From: a virus
Virus record (IMG/VR): IMGVR_UViG_3300036832_002070
Span: 1 to 35,742 of that record
Reading direction: 5' to 3' (one strand)
DNA: 35,742 bases
The notes under the pieces: generated by a model
What the model was told of the DNA's origin: nothing
The model's input: the letters and a program-made list of their open reading frames with translations, nothing else
Database searches by the model: none
Shown: one piece after another, positions 13,661-22,452 of the stretch
Layout: the number at the start of each line of letters is the position of its first letter
Numbering within the stretch: position 1 is the first letter of the stretch
Made by a program: the position numbers and the translations under genes

Positions 13661-15325
13661 ATGTCTAACCAACCATTTGTCTGGTTTGATTGTGTCTCGG
13701 ATTTTCGTGAAACGGAGATTATTGGATTGGCCGCTGCGCGCGGATATCGGGTCGAATTTGTCAAGTGGTTGCATCAGCGCGGTGAAATCGGCCGCTATTA
13801 CGTCCCGGGCACCGGCTGGTGCACGGCGCTACCGATTCGCGACGGCAATGGCGACGTGTTTCGATGTCATTGTCGAGGCGAGTCGAAAAAAATCTTCAAG
13901 TATGAACCTGCCGATCCGGACAAGGAATCGATCAGTGCGCTGGTGTTGGGCGATCCTGCTTCGGCGCTTCGCGTGCATCCTCACGAGAGCGAATGGGACG
14001 CATTCGCGCAGATCAGTGCGCTCGGGCTGGAAGAGGAGATCGATCGCGGAGAAGTCTGTGTGATCGCGACGCGCGGCGCTGCGGACAGCAAACGAATAAG
14101 CCCAGACACAATATCGGTAGCCAGTAGAGCGAGCATTTATTTGCATCCGCAAAACGATACGCCAGACCGATACGGCCGAGTTGCCAGTGAAGAATGGTTA
14201 AAGGGTTGTGTAGAGGAACTCGGTGAAGCCTATGTGGTGCGAATACCGTGCATGCACAAAGACCTCAACGATTGGATTCGAGCACCTGATTTCACCACTG
14301 ATCAGCTGGAATACGCCATTGACAACGCGCTGCTCGAAAAGCGCAAAGGGAAGTTTCCGGAGATCGTTACCGGCGATATCATTGAAGCGGTGCATCAGCC
14401 ATTGCCCGCTGAGGTGATCCGCGGAATCCTCGCGATTGGCGAAAAGGGGTCACTGGTTGGCGGCAGCAAAATGTATAAAACCTGGACGCTGCTGCATCAG
14501 GCCTTGGCGATAGCCAGCGGGACAGATTGGTGGGGATTTCCCTGCCCGCAAAATAATTCGTTATTCCTGAATTTGGAATTGCCGCCACCCTATTTTGAGG
14601 AGCGGGTGCGCACGGTAGCATTCGCGATGGGAATTAAGGTACCGGCTAATTTTCACGTCTGGCATTTGCGCCGGTCGAAGCTGGGCGATCCTGAACGCTG
14701 GCAAGATTTTCTTGAGGAACTGCTGAAGTGCGCTCTGGCGATCACCAATCCGTTTATCACGAGCGATCCGATTTACAAGCTGCTGGGTGGCCGCAACGAG
14801 AACGATGCTGGCGATGTCGGCACATTGCTGGAACAAATTGATGATTTAATTGAGTTGACGAACGGGAGCAACTTTTTCGGTCAGCACACGACCAAAGGCA
14901 ATCAGGCAGCAAAGGAAGCTATTGATTTGGCAGCTGGCAGCGGAGTCTTTGCACGCGATCCGGACACCATCTTCCCGATGAGAGCGCACACGAAGGACGG
15001 AGCATTCGTGGTTGAACCGATATTGCGCAATCATGTGCCGATCAGTCCGTTTGTGGTTGAGTGGAAACCGCCACTATTCGTGCGTAACCCGACGCTGGAC
15101 CCAAGCTCTCTCAAAGAGCCTAAAAAGCGCGCCAGCAAATACGACATGCACATGTTGGCGTACTGGCTCGGCAAGAAGCGGCTTAAAAGCAAACAGTTTG
15201 CCATTTTGGTACGCGACGAGACTGGGATGAGCGCAGCGACATTTTACCAATTGCTCAAGGAAGCCGAACAGGCTGGTCTAATTCGGCGCGACCCGGTCGA
15301 TCCGGAATACTGGACAAAGAAATGA
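13661..15325 (+). CDS. Primase-helicase: Toprim-like domain plus RepA-type ATPase
   Basis: 554 residues from ATG 13661. The frame is open to about 13478, but that part overlaps the previous gene. Residues about 90-210 look like a Toprim domain (SALVLGDPAS, HESEWDA at 108-114 as in EGExDA, VIATRGA, then DLNDW). Residues 250-450 are an AAA_25/RepA-like hexameric helicase core: degenerate Walker A GGSKMYKTW (267-275), LFLNLE (301-306), SDPIYKLLGGRNENDAGDV (368-386), QHTTKG (408-413) and AAGSGVF (424-430). The C-terminus (about 480-554) has a winged-helix pattern. This is probably the replicative helicase-primase. Walker A reads K-M-Y-K-T rather than G-K-T. Confidence 0.8.
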   Translation: MSNQPFVWFDCVSDFRETEIIGLAAARGYRVEFVKWLHQRGEIGRYYVPGTGWCTALPIRDGNGDVFRCHCRGESKKIFKYEPADPDKESISALVLGDPASALRVHPHESEWDAFAQISALGLEEEIDRGEVCVIATRGAADSKRISPDTISVASRASIYLHPQNDTPDRYGRVASEEWLKGCVEELGEAYVVRIPCMHKDLNDWIRAPDFTTDQLEYAIDNALLEKRKGKFPEIVTGDIIEAVHQPLPAEVIRGILAIGEKGSLVGGSKMYKTWTLLHQALAIASGTDWWGFPCPQNNSLFLNLELPPPYFEERVRTVAFAMGIKVPANFHVWHLRRSKLGDPERWQDFLEELLKCALAITNPFITSDPIYKLLGGRNENDAGDVGTLLEQIDDLIELTNGSNFFGQHTTKGNQAAKEAIDLAAGSGVFARDPDTIFPMRAHTKDGAFVVEPILRNHVPISPFVVEWKPPLFVRNPTLDPSSLKEPKKRASKYDMHMLAYWLGKKRLKSKQFAILVRDETGMSAATFYQLLKEAEQAGLIRRDPVDPEYWTKK

Positions 15326-15342
15326 AAAAACAGTCCGCGAAA

Positions 15343-15512
15343 ACTGCTCCAACTACTCCAACTACTCCAAATTGGAGTTGCTGGAGCACTGCTCCAACTA
15401 CTCCAATTAAGCCTTATAATTGGAGCTGGAGTACTGCTCTACTCCAGCGCTTCTAAAGAAAAGCGCGCTGGAGCAGGAGAGTAGAGCAGTTTTTACTCCA
15501 GCCTCTAATTGG
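15343..15512 (+). repeat. CTCCA/TGGAG iteron cluster, candidate replication origin
   Basis: ACTGCTCCAACTACTCCAA occurs at 15343-15361, is extended by a further ACTACTCCAA to 15370, and recurs at 15388-15406. Inverted copies lie between and after them (TTGGAGTTGCTGGAGC at 15372-15387, AATTGGAGCTGGAG at 15418-15431, and TCTAATTGGAGC ending at 15514). Palindromes form at several nested scales. TATAAT occurs at 15415-15420. Short iterons in both orientations directly after the helicase gene suggest an origin or a repressor-binding region. Confidence 0.6.
15433..15494 (+). terminator. Large hairpin with T-tract, possible operon terminator
   Basis: A perfect 12-base outer stem (15433-15444 with 15479-15490) encloses a second stem, CCAGCGCTT with AAGCGCGCTGG. 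The 3' side has an unpaired purine-rich bulge. TTTTT follows at 15490-15494. It could end the early operon. Because it is built from the same CTCC/GGAG words as the iterons it may instead be part of an origin. Confidence 0.45.
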
Positions 15513-15551
15513 AGCAATCTTACAACATAACTAAAACCAACACAATGTAAT

Positions 15552-15761
15552 ATGAATGAAATGAATGCCGCAACTGCTCTTCGCCAACTTGTTGACGAGT
15601 GCTTCGTCGCCAGAACCGACAGACCTTTCAGCGACCTGATCAACGCTTTGCTCGCTCAAGGCCAACTCGATCTTGCTATTCAGGTCCTGCTTACCCGGCA
15701 GGTTGATATTGTTGCCAGAACGCTTACTGAAATCACTATCCGACTCGAAAAATCCGAATAA
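15552..15761 (+). CDS. Small helical protein, unknown
   Basis: 69 residues, almost entirely helical and acidic, without Cys-rich or DNA-binding motifs. It starts after the repeat region at the first of two closely spaced ATGs and stops 1 base before the vWA gene ATG, so the two are probably a pair. No family recognised. Confidence 0.55.
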   Translation: MNEMNAATALRQLVDECFVARTDRPFSDLINALLAQGQLDLAIQVLLTRQVDIVARTLTEITIRLEKSE

Positions 15762-15762
15762 A

Positions 15763-16458
15763 ATGGCCAGATTCGTCTCTAAATCGCTACCCCACAGTGG
15801 AGACCTCATCACGAAGTCTCCTCAAAGCGCTATCCCCGAAATCGCCCTGACCCTCGATCGCTCCGGATCCATGCTCCCTAATCGCCTGGCCGCCGTTCAA
15901 GGCGCCAATATTTTCCTCAGCGCTCAACAAACCCTCAATCTCCCCGCTCGCTTCACTTTCACTACCTTCAGTAACCTCATCTCCACCATTCATGACGCCG
16001 TGCCCATCCACCTCGCTCACCCTTTAAGCCCGCAACAATTCGCGCCACTTGGCCCGACCGCGCTTTGCGACGCCATTGGCGACCTTTGCGACCGTATCGG
16101 CCAACGATTTGATTCTACCGAATTCAACGATTCACTCGCAAAGCCTCGCGTGCTTATCGCTATTCTGACCGATGGTCAGGAAAATGCTTCCACCCACTGG
16201 TCTCAATTCAAACTCCAGGAACTCATCATCTTTCGCCAATCCGTGCACCATTGGCAGTTCCTCTTTATTGGCCCAGACGACGAATCGGCCCAGTTCGCTC
16301 GCTCTATCGGTATCCCCGCCGATCATATCACCACCTTCGATCCTTATAACCCACAACTGCTCCAAAATGCCTTGAGCCGCCTCACCATCGCCACTGCTGC
16401 TTTCTTGACCAATGAGCCCGGTTTCGCCAAATTCTTCCAGCTCCCACCCATTTGCTAA
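15763..16458 (+). CDS. von Willebrand factor A (vWA) domain protein
   Basis: 231 residues. The metal-ion-dependent adhesion site is complete: D32-R-S34-G-S36 in LTLDRSGSM, T99 in LGPTAL, and D137 in AILTDGQEN. The spacing and strands (IALTLD, RFTFTTF, LIAILTDG, WQFLFIG) fit one whole vWA domain with no signal peptide or extra domain, so it should act in the cytoplasm as a metal-dependent protein-binding module. It has no MoxR-type ATPase neighbour. The coding strand is C-rich, unlike genes on either side. Its role in the phage is unknown. Confidence 0.8.
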   Translation: MARFVSKSLPHSGDLITKSPQSAIPEIALTLDRSGSMLPNRLAAVQGANIFLSAQQTLNLPARFTFTTFSNLISTIHDAVPIHLAHPLSPQQFAPLGPTALCDAIGDLCDRIGQRFDSTEFNDSLAKPRVLIAILTDGQENASTHWSQFKLQELIIFRQSVHHWQFLFIGPDDESAQFARSIGIPADHITTFDPYNPQLLQNALSRLTIATAAFLTNEPGFAKFFQLPPIC

Positions 16459-16514
16459 AAGTTAAGGTTTTGTTTGACACCTGGAACCCCCATATGCGAC
16501 TACAACAACACACC

Positions 16515-16730
16515 ATGAGCAGACGTTCCCATAAGTTGCTGGTCCTCGTTAGCGATGAAGCACTCGCCGCTAAACTTATCGCTATCGCCGGTCAGCTCGA
16601 TGTTCCCATCTCCCGCCTGGCCCGGCACCTCATCGAAGTCGGGTTGCGTACCGTTAAAGATGCCAATGGCCTGCTCTTCACTACCGCCAGTACCCAGATC
16701 CCAGCCGAATTGCTCCAAGACCTAAAGTGA
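16515..16730 (+). CDS. Small ribbon-helix-helix-like regulator
   Basis: 71 residues from ATG 16515; ATG 16494 is an alternative. LLVLVSDEALAAKLIAIAGQ followed by VPISRLARHLIEVGLRTV fits a strand-helix-helix DNA-binding protein. A TTGACA-like element (about 16474-16479) lies upstream. It overlaps the next gene as GTGA. Possibly a transcriptional regulator of this block. Confidence 0.55.
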   Translation: MSRRSHKLLVLVSDEALAAKLIAIAGQLDVPISRLARHLIEVGLRTVKDANGLLFTTASTQIPAELLQDLK

Positions 16731-17278
16731 ATGCGCCTAGCGACCCGCCAGCCAACCCGTATGAAGCTCTCGCCCTACGCTTCGGCGCTATCTATCAGCA
16801 GGAACGTACCAATGAGGAAATCCGTTCCCCAGCCCTTAGCGCTCAAGCCCAAGCCTTGCTCAAAAATAACCCCAAAGCCTATGGCACCGCTATCGAATTG
16901 CTCCTCGAGGGCGCCACCAGCCTCCAGATCGCTACCCGACTCAAACTCAAACTCCCCCTAGTCAAATTCCTCGCACGCCAACATGCCGAAATCAGAGCCG
17001 CCCGACGCGATCTCGTCGTCGGGAACCTCGAGGAATCTATCCTCTCGCTCTCTACCCGCCTCAGCGATCAAGCCGATCAGGTCCCCATGCGCGATGTCGC
17101 TCGCACCCTGTCCACCGCAGTCGATAAGCTCGCTACCCTTACCGGCAACCCTTCCACTACCGTCGATATCCGCCACCACGTCTCCCGCGAACAGGTCCTA
17201 GCCTTGTATGACAAACTCAAAAATACCGCCCAGCCCTCTCAACCCAAAGATCTGGACGAGCCCGCTATCCCAACCTAA
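16727..17278 (+). CDS. HTH protein, possible small terminase subunit
   Basis: 183 residues with a GTG start overlapping the previous stop (GTGA). Residues about 50-95 contain a helix-turn-helix pattern (AIELLLEGATSLQIATRLKL..PLVKFLARQ). This is followed by a long helix and DKLATLTGNPSTTVDIRHHVS (from about 132), a phrase typical of phage DNA-packaging HTH proteins. It lies about 1.1 kb before the large terminase, so a small-terminase role is possible. The gene at 17749 competes for that role. Confidence 0.5.
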   Translation: MNAPSDPPANPYEALALRFGAIYQQERTNEEIRSPALSAQAQALLKNNPKAYGTAIELLLEGATSLQIATRLKLKLPLVKFLARQHAEIRAARRDLVVGNLEESILSLSTRLSDQADQVPMRDVARTLSTAVDKLATLTGNPSTTVDIRHHVSREQVLALYDKLKNTAQPSQPKDLDEPAIPT

Positions 17279-17748
17279 CTGAACAAAACCCTAAAGCTGG
17301 TTGCCACCACAAGTAGCTTGATGTCAAATTACTTGGCTTCGGCAAGGTGTTAGGACAGAACGATTGTCGCGTGGAACAATCGTGTAAGTGCTTCAGGATC
17401 AATGCTTATAACATCAGACAATATGTGAAGTATCAAGTTGCCCTCGGGTCAAAAAGCGTAAGCTTTATAAGCTTGCAAAGGGGGGTGGGGGTCAGGCCAC
17501 TGGGGGTGCCCCGGTCGCCGAGCGTCCCACGCGTCTGGTGGTTGCAGGAAAATTTTTTAAAAAATTTTAAAATTGAAAAATCGGGTAGCTGCGAAGAAGA
17601 GGAAAAAGGGCAAATGGGTTCTGCTGTACCACGAAGGGGTTAAGGGTACCGACCATTGGGGTTTTTGGGTGAGGTGTCAAGCATAAAAGCGGTTTTTAGG
17701 CCTGATTGTCTTGCTAGCTATTGGCTTTAGAGCTAAGACTTGGGGTTT
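17279..17748. other. Non-coding region with hairpins and A/T tracts
   Basis: About 470 bases without a convincing gene. It holds a perfect hairpin with ACGATTGT arms (17360-17367 and 17376-17383, 8-base loop) and paired AAGCTT sites around TAT (about 17459-17473). It also has three long G-runs (about 17477-17512) and an A/T block built of TTTTTTAAAAAA and TTTTAAAA (about 17549-17574). Placed between the regulatory block and the packaging genes, it is a candidate for the late promoter and/or the terminase recognition site (pac/cos). Confidence 0.5.
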
Positions 17749-18381
17749 ATGGAAGAAGACGCCTTGAAGAGAGCCGAGATACCGGAAGGCTGGCGTTCGG
17801 AAGCGTCGTTGGCGGGTGAATGGGGTTTGAGTCGGATGGAGTTAGCGGATTATCGCCGGTCGCGTCTACGGGAAGGGATCCATTTTGGGAAACCGGGTGG
17901 GTTACAGATTTATTTCACGCCAGATGGGATAGAGCAGGCGATCCGGCACTTCAAGCCGCCGCCGCGCGACGCGGTGATTGCGGCCAAGATGGCGGCTCGG
18001 GCTGAAGAGTTGGCCAAATGGGCGCATCCGCCGATTCCGGGGACACCGTTGGATGAGAATATTGGGCGGGTACTGACGGCGTTAGGCAATCCGCGCATGA
18101 TTCGCGCGGAGACGGGTGAGGGGCAGGTGTTTTATGTGCGGGTACATTCCACAAAGAACTTTCGTAAAGGGATGCTATTAGATTTGCGCAGTTGCCGCAG
18201 GTTTTGGCGCGATGGCACGGCCGGCGGAGACGGCAAGCAGAACGGGATCCCGGTCTACGAATTGATGATTCCCTGTCCTCGATTCCCTGGTCGGTGGGGT
18301 TGGAGCGCGTTAACTAACCCTCATTTTGGCCGAGCGAGAGATTATGCTAGTCGGGTACGGGAAAGTCCGAGGACGCAATGA
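17749..18381 (+). CDS. HTH-containing packaging-associated protein, possible small terminase
   Basis: 210 residues from ATG 17749; an in-frame TTG lies 9 bases upstream. Residues 11-62 (GWRSEASLAGEWGLSRMELADYRR then ..FTPDGIEQAI) look like a winged or MerR-type helix-turn-helix with a start-of-helix sequence-reading pattern. The middle is Pro-rich and helical, and the C-terminal 100 residues are beta-rich with many Arg. It overlaps the large terminase as ATGA, the usual place of the small terminase subunit. No direct family match. Confidence 0.55.
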   Translation: MEEDALKRAEIPEGWRSEASLAGEWGLSRMELADYRRSRLREGIHFGKPGGLQIYFTPDGIEQAIRHFKPPPRDAVIAAKMAARAEELAKWAHPPIPGTPLDENIGRVLTALGNPRMIRAETGEGQVFYVRVHSTKNFRKGMLLDLRSCRRFWRDGTAGGDGKQNGIPVYELMIPCPRFPGRWGWSALTNPHFGRARDYASRVRESPRTQ

Positions 18382-19991
18382 CGCTGGAAGAGTTAGCGCC
18401 GCATCCGTTATATCCGTTACCGAGCAGGGAGGAGTTGACTCTTGATTATCCGAAGGCGCAAGCCTATCTGGACGCTCGGGCTGAGCTAATTCGCGCTGAA
18501 GAAGCCGATCCGTTCCGGTGCGGGTACGTGCCGGCCGTGTGGGCGTTACCGGATACCGCGATTGCGCAAGGCAAACGCGAAGTGCTGATTTTGGGCGGTA
18601 ACCGCTCGAGCAAAAGCTACTATGCGGCTCGCAAATCGGTTGAGGTACTCTTAAGTGGTCCTAAGAAAGTGGTCTGGTGTCTGCAGACTACTTTCAAAAA
18701 CTCGGTCGAGATGCAACAGAAAATAGTCTGGCACTATCTGCCGCCGGAATTTAAGAATTTGGCTCGCGGGCGCATTACTAATGTTAGTTACACGCAGAAG
18801 ACGGGCTTTAGCGAAGCGAAATTTGTGTTACCCAACGCCTCGGAGTGCGTCTTTCGCCATTACTCGCAGGCGATTGAGGTGATTGAAGGCGGCGACGTGG
18901 ATTTGTGTTGGTGCGATGAGTTAGTTCCTCTCTCCTGGATTGAGACGTTGCGGTACCGCACACTGTCTCGAAAAGGTGTCTTGCTCATTACTTTCACGCC
19001 CGTGCAGCAATGGAGCCCGACGGTAGCCGAGTACCTGGAAGGCGCGCGCACGATAGAGTACGCGCCCGCGCCGCTCCTGCCGCCTGGCGCGCGTGGACGG
19101 CGCAATCGTCAGGTGCCTAGGATCCAGCAGCCGTTGCGGCAGAACGCGCAAGTCATCTACTTTCATATCACCGACAATCCGTTTACGAGCGCGGAGACCA
19201 CGGCTGAGACCTTGGATGGCGCGCCGCCTGACGAGATTTTGATGCGGGCCTATGGTGTGCCGGCCAAAAGCGGCGCCAACCGTTTTCCCCGGTTCCGAGA
19301 AACGCTTCATGTGCTGTCGGCCGAAGAGATCGCCAAGAAGTTGGAAGGCGCTACCCGCTATCATTTCACGGACCCGGCGAGTGGCCGCAACTGGTTCATG
19401 CTGTGGGTAGCCGTTGACCCGCAAGGGGTCCATTACGTTTACCGGGAATGGCCGGATTTGGATGCGCACGGCGACTGGGCGGTGGCCGACGGCCGGCTGG
19501 CTGATGGGAAGATGGGCGTAGCCCAGGAAAGTTACGGCTGGGGTATTCGGCGTTATCTGGAAGAGATCGAGCGAATGGAGACTAGCGAGGCCGGGGGTCG
19601 AGAAGAAATTGCTGCGCGCTGGATTGATTCGATTTTTGCCGCGCAACCGACCCAGACGGTCGAGGGTGGCACCACGCTGTTGGAAGAGCTGGCTTCGCTC
19701 GGAGAACCGTTCTCGCCGGCGCCGAAGGAACACATCGACGAAGGTGTATCCCTGATTAATAACCTGCTGGACTTCGAACGCGGCGAGGATGATAAAATTT
19801 CCACTCCCCCGAAGCTTTATCTGTCGGAGACGTGTGGGAACACCATTTTCGCGCTCAAACTCTGGACGGGCCGGGATCATCGGTTTGGGGCCTGCAAAGA
19901 CCCGATCGATTGCCTGCGTTTTATGGCGTGTGCGCGCCTGTGCGGGTTTAGTGACGCCGATCTCATGGTGTCTTATGGAGGGCATTACTGA
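18378..19991 (+). CDS. terL: Terminase large subunit
   Basis: 537 residues. ATPase: Walker A-like GGNRSSKS (73-80) and Walker B DLCWCDE (175-181) with the catalytic Glu. The coupling strand LLITFTP (203-209) fits motif III. The C-terminal nuclease half has the RNase H-like pattern, beginning HFTDPASGRNWFMLW (about 331-345) and ending with CKDPIDCLRFMA. It powers packaging of DNA into the procapsid through the portal and cuts the concatemer. It is coupled to the genes on both sides (ATGA before, TGATG after). Length is typical. Confidence 0.9.
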   Translation: MTLEELAPHPLYPLPSREELTLDYPKAQAYLDARAELIRAEEADPFRCGYVPAVWALPDTAIAQGKREVLILGGNRSSKSYYAARKSVEVLLSGPKKVVWCLQTTFKNSVEMQQKIVWHYLPPEFKNLARGRITNVSYTQKTGFSEAKFVLPNASECVFRHYSQAIEVIEGGDVDLCWCDELVPLSWIETLRYRTLSRKGVLLITFTPVQQWSPTVAEYLEGARTIEYAPAPLLPPGARGRRNRQVPRIQQPLRQNAQVIYFHITDNPFTSAETTAETLDGAPPDEILMRAYGVPAKSGANRFPRFRETLHVLSAEEIAKKLEGATRYHFTDPASGRNWFMLWVAVDPQGVHYVYREWPDLDAHGDWAVADGRLADGKMGVAQESYGWGIRRYLEEIERMETSEAGGREEIAARWIDSIFAAQPTQTVEGGTTLLEELASLGEPFSPAPKEHIDEGVSLINNLLDFERGEDDKISTPPKLYLSETCGNTIFALKLWTGRDHRFGACKDPIDCLRFMACARLCGFSDADLMVSYGGHY

Positions 19992-22177
19992 TGCCCGCTG
20001 CCGCTCCGCAATATGCGGCTCTTGGCCCTCAGCCGGAACCTGCCGGCAAGGCCAGGCCCGCCATGGATATCGAGATCTTAAAAGAACAGTTCAACACGGC
20101 GGTCACCGAAACCAGCGCTTACCTGGCGTTGACCAGGCGTTTGGACGATCTGCGTTATTGCCGATGGAGCGGGCAATCAGAGGATGGGCGCAAATACTCG
20201 CGCAACACCGGCTCTCAAGTGTTCCCGTGGGAAGGCGCCTCTGATATTCGGCCCTACTTTATCGATGACCTGATTGTTGACGACGTCGATCTGATGCGCA
20301 CAAGCGACCGCAATTGTCACATGCAGGTGTTGGGTGCCAACTCTTCCAATGATTCGTTGGCTCGTGCCGCGACCTCGGTTCTGGATTACATCAACCGTAT
20401 GCTGATGGCGGAAGAAGTCGATCGGGAACGGGATCTGGCCGCGGGCTGGCGACAGCATTACGGCTCCAGCGTGTTGGGTATCGATTGGTTGGTCGAAATG
20501 GATTCCGAGCAGGTAACGATCGGCGTGCAGGATCTGATGCAACTGGCTCAAGTGGATCCGGACTTTGGCAACATGCTGCAGTACGTGATGCAGAACCTGC
20601 AAAGCGGGAACACCAATTTTAGCCAAGACGATCAGCAGGCGTTTCTCCAGAAGTTCGGGCAGTATTTCCCGGAAGCTAACCCGATGCAGGCCATTGCTCA
20701 ATTGATGCAAACCGGGCAATTCTCCTATAACAAGCCTTACGTGCGAGTGGATCGCCCCTGTGTGACGGCGCTGAGAACCTTTCAGGACGTCTTCTTTTTT
20801 CGCTCGATTGGCGATATCCAGAAAGCGCCGTGGGTGGTCAGGAGAGACGTTTTACCCAAGACCGATATCGAGGACCGAGCGAAACAGGAACAGTGGGACC
20901 CTGATTTCGCGGATTTTATCCTGCACAGTGCCGGATCCTCCTGGTTGTGGGCGTTTGAGCGCGGCGACACGCTCACTCGATCGGGTACGAGGATTTTTGC
21001 CGACGAAATGGATTTCATGTGCGAGGTCTTCTATGGATATTATCGCGGGCAGGATCCTTCCGGCAACCGACAGACTCAGGTCTGTATTTTCCATCCCGGC
21101 ACCTCCGAAATTGGTCGAGAGCTTCCGTTACCTTATGCGCACGGTTTTTATCCGTTTGTGCTCTGTCGCCGGGAGAATCGGTCGAGAAGCGCTTTTGAAT
21201 CTCGCGGAATAGGGGATATCGCCGATACGGCGCAAACCGAGATTAAAACTCAGCGGGACGCTCGAAACGATCGAACGAGCTTTGCCGTGATTCCCCCGTT
21301 GCTCGTGCCGTTGGGTCGCGGCAAGCAACAATATCGGTTGGGGCCGGCCGCACAGTTAGGGGTGCTCCGCCCGGGAGACATCGGCTGGCTGCCGCCGCCG
21401 CCGCTTGATCAAAGCACGTTCGACACGGAACAAGGCGTTAAGCGCGACGTGTACAATTACTTTGGCCGGAACTTTGACGCGGTTGATCCAAACAAGGTTT
21501 TGCGCAAACAGCAGCGGTTGATTAACAGCTGGCTGGACGAGCAGCGTGCCGTTATGCTGCAGGTGTTCCAGTTGTGCTGCCAGTTTTTACCGATCGAAAA
21601 ATGGCAACAGATCTCTGGCGACCCGGATTTCCAGTTGCCGATCGGTTCCCGGGATTTCATCCAGAATAACCTGACCCTCGTTCTTGAGTTTGATGCCAGA
21701 GATTTGAATCTTGAGTATCTCGAACAGAAGCTTAATCTGATCAATTCGGTGATTGTGGCCTCTGATGCTGCCGGAGTGGTCGATCGAGCAGGTTTGACCC
21801 AGTACGCGCTCTCTGCGCTGGATCCCGCTTTAGGATCGCGACTGATTCAGCCGCAGAGCCAGGTCACACAGCAAGAAATCCAATCGGAACAAGCGGCTTG
21901 CAGCCAGATTGTCAGCGGGGTCGAGCCGCCGCTTTACCAATCTGGACAAAACGCTCAACTGCGGCTACAAGTCATTCAATCCACGATGCAGAGCCCGGAT
22001 TATCAGCATTTTCTCTCATCTAACCCGCTTGCTCAGCAGCGGATGCAGAACCGGGTCAAGAATTTGCAGTTTCAGATTCAGCAACAGCAGAACGCAACGA
22101 TCGGCAAGATCGGCACTAACCCGAGCCCGGTTCAGGGCCTTTCTGGAGTCGGGCCAGCACCTCCGTCAGGACAATGA
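19991..22177 (+). CDS. Portal protein
   Basis: 728 residues, directly downstream of and overlapping the large terminase. Long mixed alpha/beta protein with GSQVFPWEGASDIRPYF (about 74-90) in the N-terminal body and a central helical region. It has a Gln-rich C-terminal helix (about 620-728, with QQQ runs), as in the barrel of podovirus-type portals. It should form the dodecameric ring at the capsid vertex. The assignment rests on position, size and composition. Confidence 0.8.
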   Translation: MPAAAPQYAALGPQPEPAGKARPAMDIEILKEQFNTAVTETSAYLALTRRLDDLRYCRWSGQSEDGRKYSRNTGSQVFPWEGASDIRPYFIDDLIVDDVDLMRTSDRNCHMQVLGANSSNDSLARAATSVLDYINRMLMAEEVDRERDLAAGWRQHYGSSVLGIDWLVEMDSEQVTIGVQDLMQLAQVDPDFGNMLQYVMQNLQSGNTNFSQDDQQAFLQKFGQYFPEANPMQAIAQLMQTGQFSYNKPYVRVDRPCVTALRTFQDVFFFRSIGDIQKAPWVVRRDVLPKTDIEDRAKQEQWDPDFADFILHSAGSSWLWAFERGDTLTRSGTRIFADEMDFMCEVFYGYYRGQDPSGNRQTQVCIFHPGTSEIGRELPLPYAHGFYPFVLCRRENRSRSAFESRGIGDIADTAQTEIKTQRDARNDRTSFAVIPPLLVPLGRGKQQYRLGPAAQLGVLRPGDIGWLPPPPLDQSTFDTEQGVKRDVYNYFGRNFDAVDPNKVLRKQQRLINSWLDEQRAVMLQVFQLCCQFLPIEKWQQISGDPDFQLPIGSRDFIQNNLTLVLEFDARDLNLEYLEQKLNLINSVIVASDAAGVVDRAGLTQYALSALDPALGSRLIQPQSQVTQQEIQSEQAACSQIVSGVEPPLYQSGQNAQLRLQVIQSTMQSPDYQHFLSSNPLAQQRMQNRVKNLQFQIQQQQNATIGKIGTNPSPVQGLSGVGPAPPSGQ

Positions 22178-22452
22178 ACGGACTTATCAATAGCGATTGG
22201 GCCATAAACCAAAACCAGTTGGGTCAACTGCAGTCAGGTTGTTACGGCTATCAGCTTTATCAGTCTGCGCCAGTGGAACGCGAGCCGCGGGCCCGGGAAC
22301 TGGTGATTGAGCGCATCGGCGACGCGCTCATACGTTTGGATTACGGCGCCGAGTTGCGACTCTTGATCGCGGACCCTCTCCGCGGAAGCGATCTCCGAGA
22401 GGCTCTTCAAAAATTAAAGGAAGCACTCCAAAATGCCGGCCCCCACCTATAA
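22174..22452 (+). CDS. Small protein after portal, unknown
   Basis: 92 residues. ATG overlaps the portal stop (ATGA). An N-terminal Asn/Gln/Gly/Tyr-rich stretch is followed by a helical part with LREALQKLKEALQNA at the end. It overlaps the next gene by 20 bases. Probably a minor head protein; no family recognised. Confidence 0.55.
   Translation: MNGLINSDWAINQNQLGQLQSGCYGYQLYQSAPVEREPRARELVIERIGDALIRLDYGAELRLLIADPLRGSDLREALQKLKEALQNAGPHL

Noticed and set aside
402-17278. Lysogeny module (integrase, repressor, attachment site)
   Set aside because: I looked for tyrosine or serine recombinase motifs and CI-type repressors and saw none. The tRNA-like gene alone is not evidence of an att site. 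Absence from this window does not exclude one elsewhere.
17477-17512. Four-run G-quadruplex in the G-rich stretch
   Set aside because: Only three long G-runs are present with a 10-base loop, so a standard three-layer quadruplex is not supported.
18921-19985. 354-codon minus-strand frame opposite the terminase
   Set aside because: It is the mirror of a well-supported terminase gene in G/C-rich DNA, with no motif, no ribosome binding site and an Arg/Pro/His-rich shadow composition.
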